Part shown: piece after piece, positions 12,616 to 24,850 of the stretch
Numbering within the stretch: the first letter of the stretch is position 1
Layout of the letters: every line of letters starts with the position of its first letter
Origin: Takashimella koratensis
Lineage: Eukaryota > Basidiomycota > Tremellomycetes > Trichosporonales > Tetragoniomycetaceae
Reading direction: 5' to 3'
DNA: 64,000 bases
Assembly: GCA_003116875.1 (NCBI GenBank)
Contig: BCKT01000007.1
Span: 1,390,649-1,454,648, forward strand
Program-made: the position numbers and the translations under genes
Notes under the pieces: model-generated
Database searches by the model: none
Told to the model about the DNA's origin: nothing
The model's input: only the letters and a program-made list of their open reading frames with translations

Positions 12616-15600
12616 CTAAACTTCATCCGTGTCCGCCCACCTCTGTTGAGCCCTATCGAAACCCTCCATCTCCCTCTCCCCCACCAATCCCAAGACCAAC
12701 CTGTGCATGTCGTTCAACCCTGACGTAATATGCACGAGAGCCACTACCGCTGTAGCTGCGAGAGCGAATTGCTCGTCCTATTCCAAGCATCATTTACAGG
12801 AGAACAAGAAGTGTCAGCGAAGTCGCGGAAAAGACTACATGGCAGACAACTCACCTTGCAAGTCTCGAGAGTCAACATATCTGTGACTGTCTCGAAAGCC
12901 GGTTTCTCCTGACTCAGGACGAAATCGGTCCCACTGATCCCAGGAGAAGTCTTCATCGCGCTCCCTCTCCTCTCCGTGATCGTTTCCTTCTCACTCTCTC
13001 CATCGTGTTCCACTCCCTCTCCTACTTCCCCCTTCCCCACACCAGCATCCACACCGACTCCAGCCCTATTTCCTGACCCAACCCTGTCCTTCTCTAACTC
13101 CCTCAACGCCTTCTCGGCCGCATACAGCCTTTCCTTCGTTCTGTGTTGGTGGTACGCAAGTCTCTCAAAGATCGGCATAGTCGGCGGGAGTGGTGTCCCC
13201 ATCATCAGTGCGTTATGCAAGATTGAGAACAACGCCAGGCAATCTGCGATAAATGCCGGGTGGAGAAGCTCGCTTCGAGTCGCGATGCGGCGACACCAAG
13301 TCGGTTCGAGCTGGGTGTAAGCGCCGGAAAGCACAGCCGAGGCCGAGAGCATCCGAGTCTGGACTTGCAGCAATCCCTCGTATGTGGATTTCGGCCAAGG
13401 TCCGCTCAAACCAGGCTCCATGCTCCCAAAAGCAACATGGGGCTTCACACCCTGTAGCCGGCCAAAGATCTTAAGGAAATGCGCGCGGAACTCGGTCCGC
13501 CAGGCGGTGATATCGAACGACGGTCCTTCGCCAGCAACATGTGCACGCTCGTCATCGTCTCGATTATCGAAAGCCATCGCTTCTCGGCCGTATAGGTCCC
13601 CAAGATCGGCAATGTTTTTGGCGACCGTCTTGCGGACGAGGAGCTTGGCAGAGGTAGGTTTGGGGAACAGCATGATAATGAATGCCGCGGCAAATCCTGG
13701 ATCAGAGTCAGCTGAGGCAACTGGAGTGCAAAAGAAGCAGCTGATACTCTCGTGCGAGCTTTTCAACTCACCAATAATGACCAGGAGAGCTCGGCGACCT
13801 GCGAGCGCTGCACCCTCGCCTTGGTTGGCGGTCTGGAAGATGTGTCCGTCGACCCACGAGTACCCAACCACGAACACGGTCGTGACTCCACACATGAGCG
13901 GAAAAGCCATTGCCTGTGGTGGTGCGAGAATCCTCACGAACAGGAACGGCGCAGTCAAGACGATTGTCGCTGCTGCTACGCCGTATGGGTTTCCAGGCCC
14001 CTTCGCGGACCCAATGTACCAAGCGAGCATACCAACCACGAGCCCAATCGCTGTGCCCGCCGCACGGACGAGGAACGAGATGATCTGTTCGCCTGTGAAC
14101 ACGCCAATCCCCATTTGAGCCATGATCAGAGCCCATAGGCCGCGATTGGTGTATACAAAATAGGCGCTGGAGGGACACACAGCCGGGATCCAGAGTGCGA
14201 TAGAGACGAGAGAGTACTTGAGAGCGTAGATGCCCGCGTTGGAAGTGATGCCTTTCCAGAGCTTGGCGATACCGCGGCCGAATTTCTGGAATCCGTTATG
14301 CGGGTCACCAGCGTCTGGGTTCTTTGCTGCGTCGTTTCAAAAAAGTCATCGACATTAGCTCGATTGGATTCGGAGACTACAACAAACACAACAGACTCAG
14401 GGAGTCCGTTGAACAGACTTGAAGCCTGACTCACCATAAACACGCTGCTTCTTGACCTTGGTCTTGCCACCCGATTCAACGTTAACCAGGGTCGTTGTAC
14501 TCGACGCCTGCTCCGAATGATCGTCGATCCCCATATCCAACGGATTTCCACCTCCGGACGAATCATTCGCGTTCGCGACGACCGTCTTCGAGAACGCAGA
14601 TGGGAATTGGAACTTTGACTTTGGCGTCGCTCGTTCAATCGTCAACAAGTGGTCTCCGAACTCGATCAGGGCGAGGGCAAAGTTGATCAGGCCGGATGAG
14701 AGAACAAAGCACCTGAACAATCCGCGGACAGAGGGTACGAGTGTCTGTACTTCGTCTGCGCGGATCCTGCCAGTCTCAGGATCGAACAGCGCCTTGAAGG
14801 GTTCAAGCATGTAAAAGTGTTTCTCGGCGCGGAACTGCTCAAGCGCGGATCGAAGTCTGGCGATGTTTGCTTCACGATCAGAGGTGGTAGGTGAAGACGT
14901 GGGCGGTTTCTTCCACCGCGTCTCGTTGACTTCAGAGAGCCAGTCGATCATTCCGGCCAATACGACCTGGCATGCGGCGCGGAGGTCGGCTGTGGACGAT
15001 TGGAGAATAGGCATGAGGTCGTCGAGTGATCGGCCAGGTCGAGACTCGATATCAGCCATTACTTGGCGTCGTTTCTCGGCCCGGACATGGGGATGAGGGA
15101 TAGGGTTGGTCTTGTATTTCTCCAAAGCTTCCGATTGCTCCTCGATCATCATCTGGTGTGGGTCATTAGCATGTCAAGCAGCCACTTCCGACTCATGTTG
15201 AAGGTTCCACTCACGACAAACGAGCCGAGGCCAAACACTCTAGCGCCAATATCCTTGGTTTTGTCAATCAACCCAGACAGCTGACCGGGTCCAATCCTTC
15301 CTCTCGAGATTTCGAGATTCAACATCCCAGCCTGACCCGAGAGTCCGCTGATCCCCGCCACGAACTTCTCCCTATCTCCGAATGCTCGTAGGGCCAGAGC
15401 CGACCAGGCTTCCCTGTCGCTCGGCTTGATCGCGAGTACCTCGTCTTGTAGTGCTAGTAAGTCCTGGACGGGTTGGAGTGCCTTGTTGACCAGGTCTCCG
15501 AGGACGACGTGGTGTAACGATTCGGGAAAGATGAGAGCCGTGCAGGCCATGGCGATGGCAAAGTAGCACGCCGCGGGGATGACGAGTTGGCGCTGTGGGT

Positions 15601-16540
15601 AGAACTTGTCAGATGTGAAAGATTGAACGGAAACCGCATGAAATCTTACTGCGAGAGTGTACTCGACAATGGGGAAGAGCGGGCCAAAGGAACACATCAC
15701 TAGGCGTTAGTGAAGTAAAGGTAGATGGGGCTTACAGTCCAAGACGATGGTACCAAACAACGAAAGCAGGGTGCTGGGATAAATTAGTAAATAATCAAAC
15801 CTTGGGCTCACAGCTTGGGTCGGGTGGATCGGACGACACCGAGGAAGTAACAACCGATGAAGAAGAAGACACCGTAGACCGCGGACGAGGCGGGGTCGAG
15901 GTAGTCGCCACGGAAGATGCTCAGTTGGTCTGCGGGCTGTCAGCTATCGCTCCAGAGGATCGAGCAGTTGACCTACACTGTGCGTCGATGTTGGCATTCT
16001 GATTGAACCTGAATACCAGTGAGCACTGTTTTCCAATGAACGATCCCATGCCTGAATGCCTTCCAGCTCTCACTTACCCCGCTTCAGCAGTCTGAACCTG
16101 CCTCGCCAAAAGTTGATAGTTCCTTGCCCTGAGTGCCGCAGCCATCGCCGCACATCCCCATGCCCAACCAAGACACATCCCGACCAGCAGAGTGGCGGTC
16201 GCGAAGACGTAGATGATCAGGGGCATACTGGGTGGGAGGATCTGAGAGGCGATCAGGCCGAAGAACGCCGCAGCGCCAAGGACATTGAGAGCTGATTCGG
16301 GTAAATGAAGACGGTTTCAGTCAGCAGGTACGAGGGGAGGATGAGATGTGACGTACTGTTCTGGTCAAGCAAGAGGACAAGCGCAGCAAACATTGCAATG
16401 AGACAGCGGATAAAGGTCTTCCATGTTCGAGGCAACTTCCAAGTCGCCGTGAGCCATGGTGGGAGTTTTGAGCCGGGTTTTGCTTTTGGAGATGTCTTTG
16501 CCGTCTCCGTAGTCGGAGAGAGTGGCTTTGGCTCTGCCAT
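12616..16540 (-). CDS. Multispan exporter, aromatic-acid/fusaric-acid resistance type (ArAE_2)
   Basis: Fungal member of the fusaric acid resistance/aromatic acid exporter superfamily (ER-transporter 6TM N-terminal domain plus ArAE_2 C-terminal domain, the brefeldin-A-sensitivity family). Start ATG at 16540 (MAEPKPLSPTTET). Exon 1 ends at 16357 and joins exon 2 in frame (DQN-TLNVLGAAAFFGLIAS). Hydrophobic clusters lie at 16250-16450 and 15500-15850 (N-terminal half) and 13760-14180 (second half), separated by a long soluble, charged region (14400-15500). The last exon begins DEQFALAATAVVALVHITSG and stops at 12616. Family-typical length (about 1,000 aa) is reached with about nine introns. Substrate cannot be told from sequence. 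It shares a 0.5 kb divergent promoter with the Med27-like gene. Confidence 0.8.
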
Positions 16541-17068
16541 AGCGATTTGGTGAGGAAGAGGAAGAGGTTGAGTGTTCAATAGCGGAAGAGGATGGATGTT
16601 TGGTTCAACTTTGGTTTGCGTGGGGCCATTGAGATTCAGTCCGTGCCTGGGCAAGCAGGGGCGTCATCACGATTAACCCCGTGATTACGATTGGGTCAGG
16701 GGCCCATTACGACCTAGACAGCGGGGATTAGCAATCGGCCAGGGATTAGGAAATAAGGCTAATCACGAGGTGCCTTGCACGTTCCAATCCACTGTTCGCG
16801 GTCTCCTTGTCCTCTGTCTCTTGTCTCTTGTCTCTTGTCTCTCTCCCTCTCCCTTGCACCCCTCCCTCCCTTGCACCCAGGCATCTCCCCTCTCGCCTCT
16901 CTGCCACACCCTGATCTAGATCCATCTAAACCCTCACTAGCCTCTTTGCCGCCCGTCTTCGCGCCCACGCACCGACCCACGCACCGGCTCCCTTCTTCCC
17001 GGCTCCGCTTATCTCTTTCCACACTTGCATCAGCTACTCATCTCCGGCATACTCGACTTCCTTTCCCA
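16541..17068. promoter_or_regulatory. Divergent promoter region (exporter / Med27-like gene)
   Basis: 528 bp between two start codons on opposite strands. It contains a CTTGTCT-type tandem tract (about 16815-16845) and a CCCTCCCTTGCACC duplicate near 16855-16880. No TATA box stands out. Confidence 0.6.
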
Positions 17069-18260
17069 ATGTCCACGGCCACAGCTGCGGGTGCGGCCGC
17101 GATTCCATCACCGCTTCCTAGCGGTATCCCTCACCAGCTTCCGACTGTCCCGAGACTGCCGGACCCAAGGATCCCGCCAGACCTCCATCTCACGGGCTCA
17201 GGAAGTCAACTCGCCCTTCCTTCGTTTGAGAGCATATCAAGCCTTGCAGCCCTTGCTGCAGACCCACTAGGTAAGTACTTTATCAATAGTCCTTGTTATC
17301 GCTACCTATTCAATCCAATGTCGACAGTATTTCCCTCAAATCTCAGTCGTCCTCTAGCCTAGCTCTCGTACTGACCTCTCAGACTACCCCTTTCCCGAGC
17401 CACTCGCTTTCGGTCTTCCTCCACTCCCTCCCATCCCTGCTCCACCTCATTCCACTCGAGTCCCACGTACCCCACTTGCTCCCTCGGCTCGACCAATACT
17501 CGATCCACCCATCCCTTCCACGTCCGCTCTCTTTCGCTCTCAGGCCTGCGACACATCCGCCTGCGTCTCTGCCTTCAACGACGAGGCGGGATTTCTACAA
17601 TCGCGCGCAGGATCCTTCGGAGAGGTAGGAGGAACGAAGTCCGGGTTGAAGAAAGGGAAAAGCTCGACGGCCAGTGTAAAGTTTGGAGGTAACGAAGTGC
17701 TGGTCACTCTTGAGAACGGATGGGTATGGGTCGGCGTCGGCGAGTCAGGGCGGGTCAGTAGTGTCCGCGCACATCTCGGAGTCCGAACGGTGAGTTGTCA
17801 TCTTGTTCGTCGCACAGCGAGATCCACATTCAACGACGTCGTTTGCTGACTGTGTCCAGGCACCACCTGTCCATGCGCTTCCACCACCTGGTTCCTCGCA
17901 GACGCTCTCGTCTCATTTGACCTCGCTCAACCTCTCCCTTCCTGCACTCCTCGTACGCCACGCCTAGCTTTTTAGAGGAATACCTGATGAGCTACCGCTG
18001 ACGATATGCAGTACCGAATACCCCGGGTCATGGCGATCGTCGACCGCCCCTGTATAGGCTGTGGACAGCGGTTGAACGCGCGAGAGGGCCTGGCCCTTGG
18101 CGGGACCGGGTGGCTTCCTGGGGATACCCGGGGCGAGCCTAGCGCGTCACAAGCTGCCGCTGACGATGTTCGCATAGATAGTGAGAACGCTATCAAGTCG
18201 AAAAGACCGGCCGAGTCAGGTCGGTGGGTTGGGTGGCACACATCCTGCGATCCTTGCTAG
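17069..18260 (+). CDS. Med27-like protein with C-terminal zinc-binding tail (tentative)
   Basis: Proposed subunit of the Mediator tail that links activators to RNA polymerase II. Seen: ATG at 17069, Pro-rich N-terminus, an intron 17272 to about 17383 (GTAAGT, CTGAC branch) that restores the frame (DPL-DYPFPEPLAFG), then an ordered domain (SVKFGGNEVLVTLENGWVWV). Two more introns lead to a final exon with CIGC and, 60-odd residues later, WHTSC at the extreme C-terminus. A Cx2C plus Hx2C pair ending the protein is the arrangement I associate with the Med27 C-terminal domain; total length about 300 aa also fits. The rest is too diverged to match by eye, so other zinc-binding nuclear proteins are possible. 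Frame continuity makes the gene itself secure. Confidence 0.5.
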
Positions 18261-18453
18261 CACCTTTCTCCACATGACAGTTCCACAACGTAAATGATAT
18301 AATCTAGACAAGTGTGTCCATACATACAGTTGTACACGTAACCTTCACACCTAAAATGCCAGAATGCTCGATGCCATGGCAATGTCAACATATACAATGC
18401 TACTACAATGCCACACGATTCTTTGTCTCTCTTTTTCGCTCTGGGACAGTGGG

Positions 18454-20170
18454 TCAGTCGAGGAAGCGAACGGCGTCGCGACCTGGGTGGCCAGGAGGGA
18501 AGACTTCCCGCGCGTTGACGTTGATGCGTGCTGTCTCGATCCAGCGCTTGGCAGCGAGCATTGTCGAGTCGTCGCCTGCCTGTGGTTGGAAATGCTTCGG
18601 CAAAGTTCCCTCGAGGATCCTCGGCACGCCTATAAAGACATCATATAAGCCAACCGTTGGCCACGTAACAAACCATTCTTGAATGTCCAGACCTCGTTTT
18701 GAACCACTTACCATGATAACATCTCCTTCCTGGCCCATACATGATCAGCGCGTCCCCCGACCTGAGAATAATCGGGATAGGAGGATCATCCCTTGACGCC
18801 GTTCCGAGAAGCAGCAACCCGGCATGACCTAGAGAGAGCGAGACGAGTGGTCGAGACGGATCAATCTCGGATCTGTCCACGTGGGCCATGAGGGTATCGG
18901 CGAGCTGGTAAAAGTTGACGATACCGGTATCGGGGCGGTAGTCGGTCCAGTACTCCTGGAGCTGATTGCCGGCTGACGTGGGAGCGGTAGGAGCGGCGGT
19001 ATCAGGTGTTGAGATGATAGAGTGCCAGGGCACTTCTCGGACAACCTGAGAACAGAGATGCTTAAGTTCGAGCGGGAACCTCGGGCTAGGCGATGAGAAA
19101 TCATACGTCTTGTGAGTCCACTACGATGACCGTCAGTAACTCATCCCAACATTAGTCTCGTCTTCACTTACATCGTAGATATGGCCTAGATTGGCCCATC
19201 GAACTTCTTTTAGTAGCGCGTCTACTGTCTTCTCTGGTGCTTTCAGGCTCATCAATGACCCTTCCATTCCTACTTCCTTCACTCCTGCCTCCCCTGTCGC
19301 AGCTTTACTCCCCTCCTCTCCCTTGGCCCACTCGATACCCACCGCCTCGGGCGGGGTATCTACTCTTATCCTATTCCCCCTCACCCCTCTCTCCGTAGCA
19401 GCAGCCACAGCTGCCCGCTCGTCATCACCCAACAGGCTGTGCCGGGGAGCTACGAGGCTCGAGCCCTGGTTGGAGGAGTAGAGGCCGAAGAGGTCGAGAG
19501 GGACGAGGTAGTGAATGCTGATTGAGAGAGGGTTGGGAGCGCGGGTGTAGTCGGCGAGACAGTTGCGGAGGAGGGAGAGCTGAGTAGGTGGGTCCAGGTA
19601 TCCTGGGATGAGGAGAATACCTGGGAAAGGAGGGCGAGCGTCAGCTCTTAGCTTTGAATGGGAGTTAGACAAGCAATCCTCTAACAGCAGAGAGCCGGCC
19701 ATGGACGTGATTTGTTGCTCCAACTCACCATCCGTCACGACGTATGCGTCCCTACCAGCCACTTGGACGTTCTTCACTCCCTGACTCTCCCACTCAACCG
19801 GTGGTCTAACCCCTAGATTCAGCGGCACCTCCACGCCTCCGCTAACGATCTTGCTCTTCCCTCTTCCGCGCTTCCCCAGCTCTCCATCCCCCCACCAGCC
19901 CGCGTTGTACACCTCGTCCTTTTCATCATCTACACCACCTTGGTCTTCCGCTTCAGCACTCTTCTCACTTGACAGCGACATTGAGCATCGACTAGGTCCT
20001 GGACGTGACAAGTCCAACACGGGTCGACAACATGTCGGTAAATGAACGAGAGAAGGCAACCGCCTTCCCGCGCGTGACTTGAAGTGTTTCTCGGCAATTC
20101 GAAGGGCAGGGTGTGGTTGCGATTCGGAGGTAGGCGTGGACGCCGAGGAGCGTGGTGGAGTTGGGTACAT
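18454..20170 (-). CDS. ALKBH1: AlkB homolog 1-like Fe(II)/2-oxoglutarate dioxygenase
   Basis: Oxidative demethylase of the ALKBH1 group, acting on modified tRNA and/or DNA bases (family knowledge). Start ATG at 20170, stop at 18454. The catalytic half shows IVNFYQLADTLMAHVDRSE with the HxD iron ligands, SLSLGHAGLLLLG, LRSGDALIMYGPGRRCYHG with the second His ligand (split by an intron after YH and rejoined as GVPRILEG), and RINVNAR supplying the 2-oxoglutarate-binding arginines. The W-T-H-K-T-Y-D-F motif precedes the core, as in ALKBH1. The N-terminal part is longer than in animal homologs and carries charged and Ala/Gly-rich insertions between conserved blocks. About five short introns. Divergent from the MFS gene. 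Confidence 0.9.
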
Positions 20171-20832
20171 GGGTGATGTGTATCGGTTGAGTTGGATATC
20201 AAGGTGGAGGAGAAAAGAAGGGATCGTAAAATGGAAAAATCCTCAGATAGCCGAATTAATGCTTGGCTGTCGCACCTGGGCTCACGTGCATCCTTTGATA
20301 CGCCGAAGCTGCTGTACCTCTGGATGTTGCGGCTTAGCCAGAGGTTAGTGGAGGTGGAGGCAGCTGTGCTGGTTCCCGTTGTCGCTCCTCTGCTCATACG
20401 CTGCGCTGGTGGACTGGGGTAGAACCCCTCCGTCGCATTTCTCTGGCTCTCGGTTTGTGCCTATCTGATTTTCCACTCCAACCTCCACCCTCCACCTGCC
20501 GCCCCTCCCTCCTCCACCTTTCCACCCACGCACCGAAAAATCAGCCCAAAATCCATGGATTCTGACTGACCTCCACCTCCACCCTCCACTCTTGGCGATA
20601 GTAGAAAAACCAAGCGTGTTTTTCCTAAATTTCTACCCTTTCCCATTCTTCCCCCTCTCCCGCTCTCCGCCTTATCCATTGTTGTTGTCGTGACCAGCAG
20701 AGAGAAAGCGGGGACACGATCCATGGGAGCAGCGTGGGAGGTGGAGGGCTGGATGATGGATATATAACATGCTTGATTAGCCTACTGACTCCTCACTCAC
20801 GGTCCCTTCTCTTTGCCTACTTGCCTGCAAGC
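20171..20832. promoter_or_regulatory. Divergent promoter (ALKBH1-like / MFS)
   Basis: 660 bp between the two start codons. The centre is CCTCC-rich (GGAGG on the minus strand). A TATA box serves the MFS side only. Confidence 0.6.
20761..20767 (+). promoter_or_regulatory. TATA box of the MFS transporter gene
   Basis: TATATAA, 66 nt upstream of ATG 20833. Confidence 0.65.
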
Positions 20833-22573
20833 ATGGTGGGCACAGACACCGAGGCGATGGATCTGACTGACCGTTCCGCACACGACTCAACCAACCCCGC
20901 CTCGACCGCTGAAGTGGAAGCCATGTCTAAATCACTCTCCCAATCGACCAAATACACACTCCTCTTCATCTTCAGCCTAGCATCCTTCGTTGACGTCGTC
21001 TGTTACGCCGCCTTCTTCCTACTCACAGCGGCCGTCGCGGAGGATCTCGATATCGAGTTCGAGCAGCAATCATGGATCATCGTGAGTGGCACCTCTCCCT
21101 AATCCCCTTTCCCTGACCTAAATCCATCCAAGCCTTACCCAACGCCAGCTCCATACTGACCCATACCTCAGACATCATACTCTGTCACATTCGCCGCATT
21201 TCTCCTATTCTGGGGCCGAGTCTCTGACCTATACTCTCCCCATCCTGTCTTCTGTTACGGCTTCGTCGCTTTCGGTATCTTCAACCTAACCCTCTCCTTC
21301 CTTTCGGACAAATACGCCTTTTTCATCTTCCGCGCCTTGGCCGGTATCGCAGCTGCCGCCCTCATCCCGGCCTCGTTCCGACTAATAACCGTCGTGTTTG
21401 AGCCTCACGAGCTAGGGGGTGCGTTCACGATCTTTGGAATCTCAGGAGCCATCTCGAATGTCACAGGAACGATCTTGGCAGGGTTGGTAGAGTTGATTCC
21501 GGGGGGTGGACAGATGCAAAGTTGGAGATGGTTCTTTAGGATCATCGCGGCACTCGTTATACCCGTCGCAGCGGTGGCTTTCTACCTGGTCCCGAGATCC
21601 CAAGGGCACGACGCCAACCTTCAGTCGAAATGGAAGCGACTAGACATTGTCGGCTCTTTGCTGTGAGTCTCTCTCTCAGACACCTTCTCGAACCATTCCA
21701 CTCAGCCTCTCACTTGCTCCTCCTCTGTGCCTCATTTACACCCCCAGGATGCTCGCCGCAGTTATCCTCCTCATCCTCGGCCTCACCCTGGGCGCCTCCA
21801 ACGGCTGGGCCACTCCCTCTTTCCTCGTCCCTTTCCTCCTCTCTTTCCTCCTCTTCCCCATATTCTTCATTTACGAATCCCGCCTTGACCCCACCTCCGC
21901 TCTTCTCCCTCCTTCGGCGTGGCGTATCCCCAACTTTACCGTGCTCGTCATTTTCGCTAGCCAGATTTACGCATGGTGGGGGATCAACTTTGTCGCCTTG
22001 AGCGAGAACTACACTTTGGTCCACCACGAACCGGCCATAATAGCTGCTGTCCGACTCCTCCCCGAAGGGATCTCCGCTTTCTTCGTCACTCTTGTCTTCA
22101 TCTTCGTTCCACGCCTCTCTGCTCGACCTCAATGGCCAGTAACCATCGGCATGTTATTCGGAATCACAGGTCTCGTTCTGTTCACTCAAGCACGAACAAC
22201 CGTGGGGACCGATTACTGGCGATACGTATTCACCGGCGGCGCTCTAGGGGCAGGGGGAATGATCGCGGTATACACCGGGACCACAGTCGGAGTCATGACT
22301 TCCGTCTCGGCCGAAACTGCAGGCGTCGCAGGGGCCGTACTCCAAGTCAGTTTCCAAATAGGTTCAGCAGTCGCATTCGCTGTCCAAGCCGGGCTATTCA
22401 CGGTGAACCCAGGTGGGATCGATAACTACGCAAACATACAGGCTTCGTTTTACTTTCAAATAGGGTGGGGAGTGGTTTGGTTGATGATGTTCTTGGTGTT
22501 TTATAGACCCGGGAAGAATACTGCAGTGGCGGGGGAAGACGCAGCGGAACAGGGCAAAGTCGTGCCACTCTGA
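20833..22573 (+). CDS. MFS transporter, DHA2-like drug/proton antiporter
   Basis: Plasma-membrane major facilitator of the multidrug type. Exons 20833-21081, 21172-21662 and 21748-22573 join in frame; both introns have GTGAGT donors. About 14 hydrophobic segments can be counted from LLFIFSLASFVDVVCYAAFF to GWGVVWLMMFLVFY, with the loop 2-3 motif as LLFWGRVSDLYSP and an antiporter-like GISGAISNVTGTILAG segment around motif C. The substrate is not readable. No biosynthetic genes are beside it, so a general export or resistance role is an inference. Start chosen because the ATG follows a TATA box and a pyrimidine-rich leader; the longer frame upstream would include the TATA box itself. Confidence 0.88.
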
Positions 22574-23291
22574 CCAAAAGTGGCAACTAGCCTCTACGAC
22601 CAACCTTCCCCCTTACCCCTTTCCCCTCCTTACTAGACTAGACAAAAGATCACCTAGACTTGACATGTATCCATACACTACCCACCAGGCCTACAAATGA
22701 GAAACCATTTCTTCACTCTCTTTTGACGACCTCACCTTCACGGTGCATTCGTGAAGACCTTTCTTCATGTATTTCAAATAACTCCCAGCAGATTGCGGCA
22801 GGATCATGTCATCGGCGAGACCGCCAAAGGTTGTCTTCGAGTACTGCGCATTTGTTCACTACTCTCTCTCTCTCCTTTGATGAAAGAGTAGAGACACCCA
22901 GCTTTGCGCAGTCGAGGTTTGTGTAAAATAGGGTTCGAAAGGAGGAAAGCCTCGGCTCTTCGATCTCCTATTCCGCAATTTTCATAGACGTCATAGCATC
23001 TTTCTCCCGTTTTTGGACTGCTTCACTCCGCCGTCAAGTGGATTTGGGCTTGTGTGTCCCGGGTCCGCTCAACCATTTGTGATTGATATGGGCCGATATC
23101 ACACACTCACCAACTCCGCGACTGGTCTCCTGATCATATATAAGTTTTTCCGATGTCACATTTATCTTCGATATTTTCATATACTTCCCATAAACATCAA
23201 TTTTCTTTCGAACACGTCAACTGACGGCGAGCCTCCGCATACGGTCGCTTCCTTGGACCTTGGAGTTCTTTTTGAATTGGAGACCTTGGAC
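22574..23291. other. Spacer with promoter of acidic orphan 1
   Basis: MFS 3'UTR, then an AT-richer stretch. No gene seen. A TATA box lies at 23137-23143. Confidence 0.5.
23137..23143 (+). promoter_or_regulatory. TATA box of acidic orphan 1
   Basis: TATATAA within CATATATAAG, 149 nt upstream of ATG 23292. The first ATG after it on the plus strand is 23292. Confidence 0.55.
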
Positions 23292-23699
23292 ATGGGTCCC
23301 GATAATGAGAGCGAGGAGGACACAGTCGTTGGTTTGTTTGAGATCACAGACGAAGGCATCAACAGCGTAGCGCTCACGTTCCACACCGATCACATACACT
23401 TAGACTTTGAGGAGAGCCATGTCGATGGGCAGGGTCTCATAGATGACTTTGAAGCAGTCATCGATCGGAAGGCGGAGGGAAATCCAGAAATGGTTTTCAG
23501 GTGTAGCCGACTCAACGACTTGCGGGAAAGAATCCAAAGCGCCAGAATCCGATTGTTTGATCATCGTAGGCCGAATGGTAGGAGAACATTCAACAGGCCT
23601 AAGAGCCGTCAAACAGCTACATCATTAGGCCACAAGCTTGTACTCTGCCACACGAAGACGAGCCCGAACTGTGCACTCTCGCTCGCGACTGGCACTTGA
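23292..23699 (+). CDS. Short acidic orphan protein 1, 135 aa
   Basis: I do not recognise it. The frame is open upstream to 23013, but that extension runs through the TATA box, so I start at ATG 23292 (MGPDNESEEDTVVGLFEI). The first half is strongly acidic (two Glu/Asp clusters, FEITDEGINS and LDFEESH); the second half is basic (RRPNGRRTF). The segment VGLFEITDEGINSVAL resembles LGIFDIDSGSFAVLDV of the downstream gene at 24851, which suggests an old duplication. No signal peptide or membrane segment. It could be a small nuclear/regulatory protein or a fast-evolving lineage-specific gene. Function unknown. Confidence 0.5.
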   Translation: MGPDNESEEDTVVGLFEITDEGINSVALTFHTDHIHLDFEESHVDGQGLIDDFEAVIDRKAEGNPEMVFRCSRLNDLRERIQSARIRLFDHRRPNGRRTFNRPKSRQTATSLGHKLVLCHTKTSPNCALSLATGT

Positions 23700-24850
23700 C
23701 CCATCCAGCCTCTCAGCCAAGCATGGGTCCCGACTCCACTTCTGCTTCTCCTTGCGACACCTCCAATTCCGCTGGCCAAGAAGTCTGAAGCGAGGTTGTC
23801 TTCACACGTGGCTGCACACAACAATGCATCAGAGGAAATCTCAATCACCAACTGGCTTCGCATTTGGTTTCTCCAGCATACGTTTTCGACTCATCTCTTC
23901 TTGATCCGCCCTCGACTTGTTTAGTCTGGTTTACCTGGTCAGGTTTTATTCTGATCCTTGAAACCATGCCCCGATAGTCCGCCCCGATCGAGGTGTATAC
24001 CTCTTGTTCATCGTCTTCCCTAATTCACTTTTCACTCCACTTGCCTCCCCTCCCCCAAAATGCACACACTTCGCCAAAAACAATTTAAACACCTGAAAAC
24101 AACGAAAACAAAGTTCTGCGATTTCCTGCTTCGCGAGCCCGGATAGCATCTAACCACCGTTGGTAGACTTAACATTGTGACATCGCACACTCCAACTCTT
24201 CCTAGTCGCCAGATCCCACCAAAAATAGCCCCGTAAATTCGAAATAAACCTTGAAAACACCAAAACAGATTTGCACGCAACAGAAGTTGTTCATAGCGGT
24301 CGTAAGAATTCGTGTAACGTTGTAAACTTCTTCCTCACTGCATACCACGCCCTTCCTCTTCCTCCTTATCCTGTTGATACAAGGCGACCTTTGTTTACCC
24401 CCTGAAGCAGTGAACACACTCCCTCGCCTAGCCTTCTATTGGCTTACTATGCTCACTCTCTCTACTCGCTCGTTCTCGACCCCTGCTCTTCTCCCGATTC
24501 ATTCTCCGAAAACGAAAAGATGTCGGGTCCAGGCCTTGTCGAGAATGTCTAAAAACACAGCTGAACGCTCCAAGCTCCACTTGGCCGACGGTGCAAAGCC
24601 TTTGTTGTTGTGACCTCCTTTCACGATATGCTGTGCTGGCCGAACGAGTTTTTACTTTAGCTCTTTGCTTCCAAACTCCGCTCTACGAGGGAGGCTGTTT
24701 TGCCCCTCTCAGGTCACCCGCGAGTCGTTGTCACTATTTCAGTCTACATGCAATTGATATATAAAACCCCTTCGCCTTGGCAGATAACGTTTGTTTCCCA
24801 ACCTGCCCTTCATCCAGCACTTGCCAAAGTACATACACATTCTTCGACAA
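23700..24850. other. Spacer between the two acidic orphans
   Basis: AT-richer than its surroundings, with A-rich tracts near 24057-24120 and 24239-24300 that resemble one another (AAAACA-type runs followed by a GTT box) and a third at 25667-25720. Only short ORFs. A TATA box at 24758 serves the next gene. Confidence 0.5.
24758..24766 (+). promoter_or_regulatory. TATA box of acidic orphan 2
   Basis: TATATAAAA, 85 nt upstream of the proposed ATG 24851. Confidence 0.6.

Noticed and set aside
21710..22132. Minus-strand acidic ORF in the MFS gene
   Set aside because: Antisense of hydrophobic transmembrane codons.
12616..22573. Secondary-metabolite or drug-resistance cluster from the two transporters
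   Set aside because: The exporter and MFS gene are separated by housekeeping-type genes and no biosynthetic core enzyme is present.
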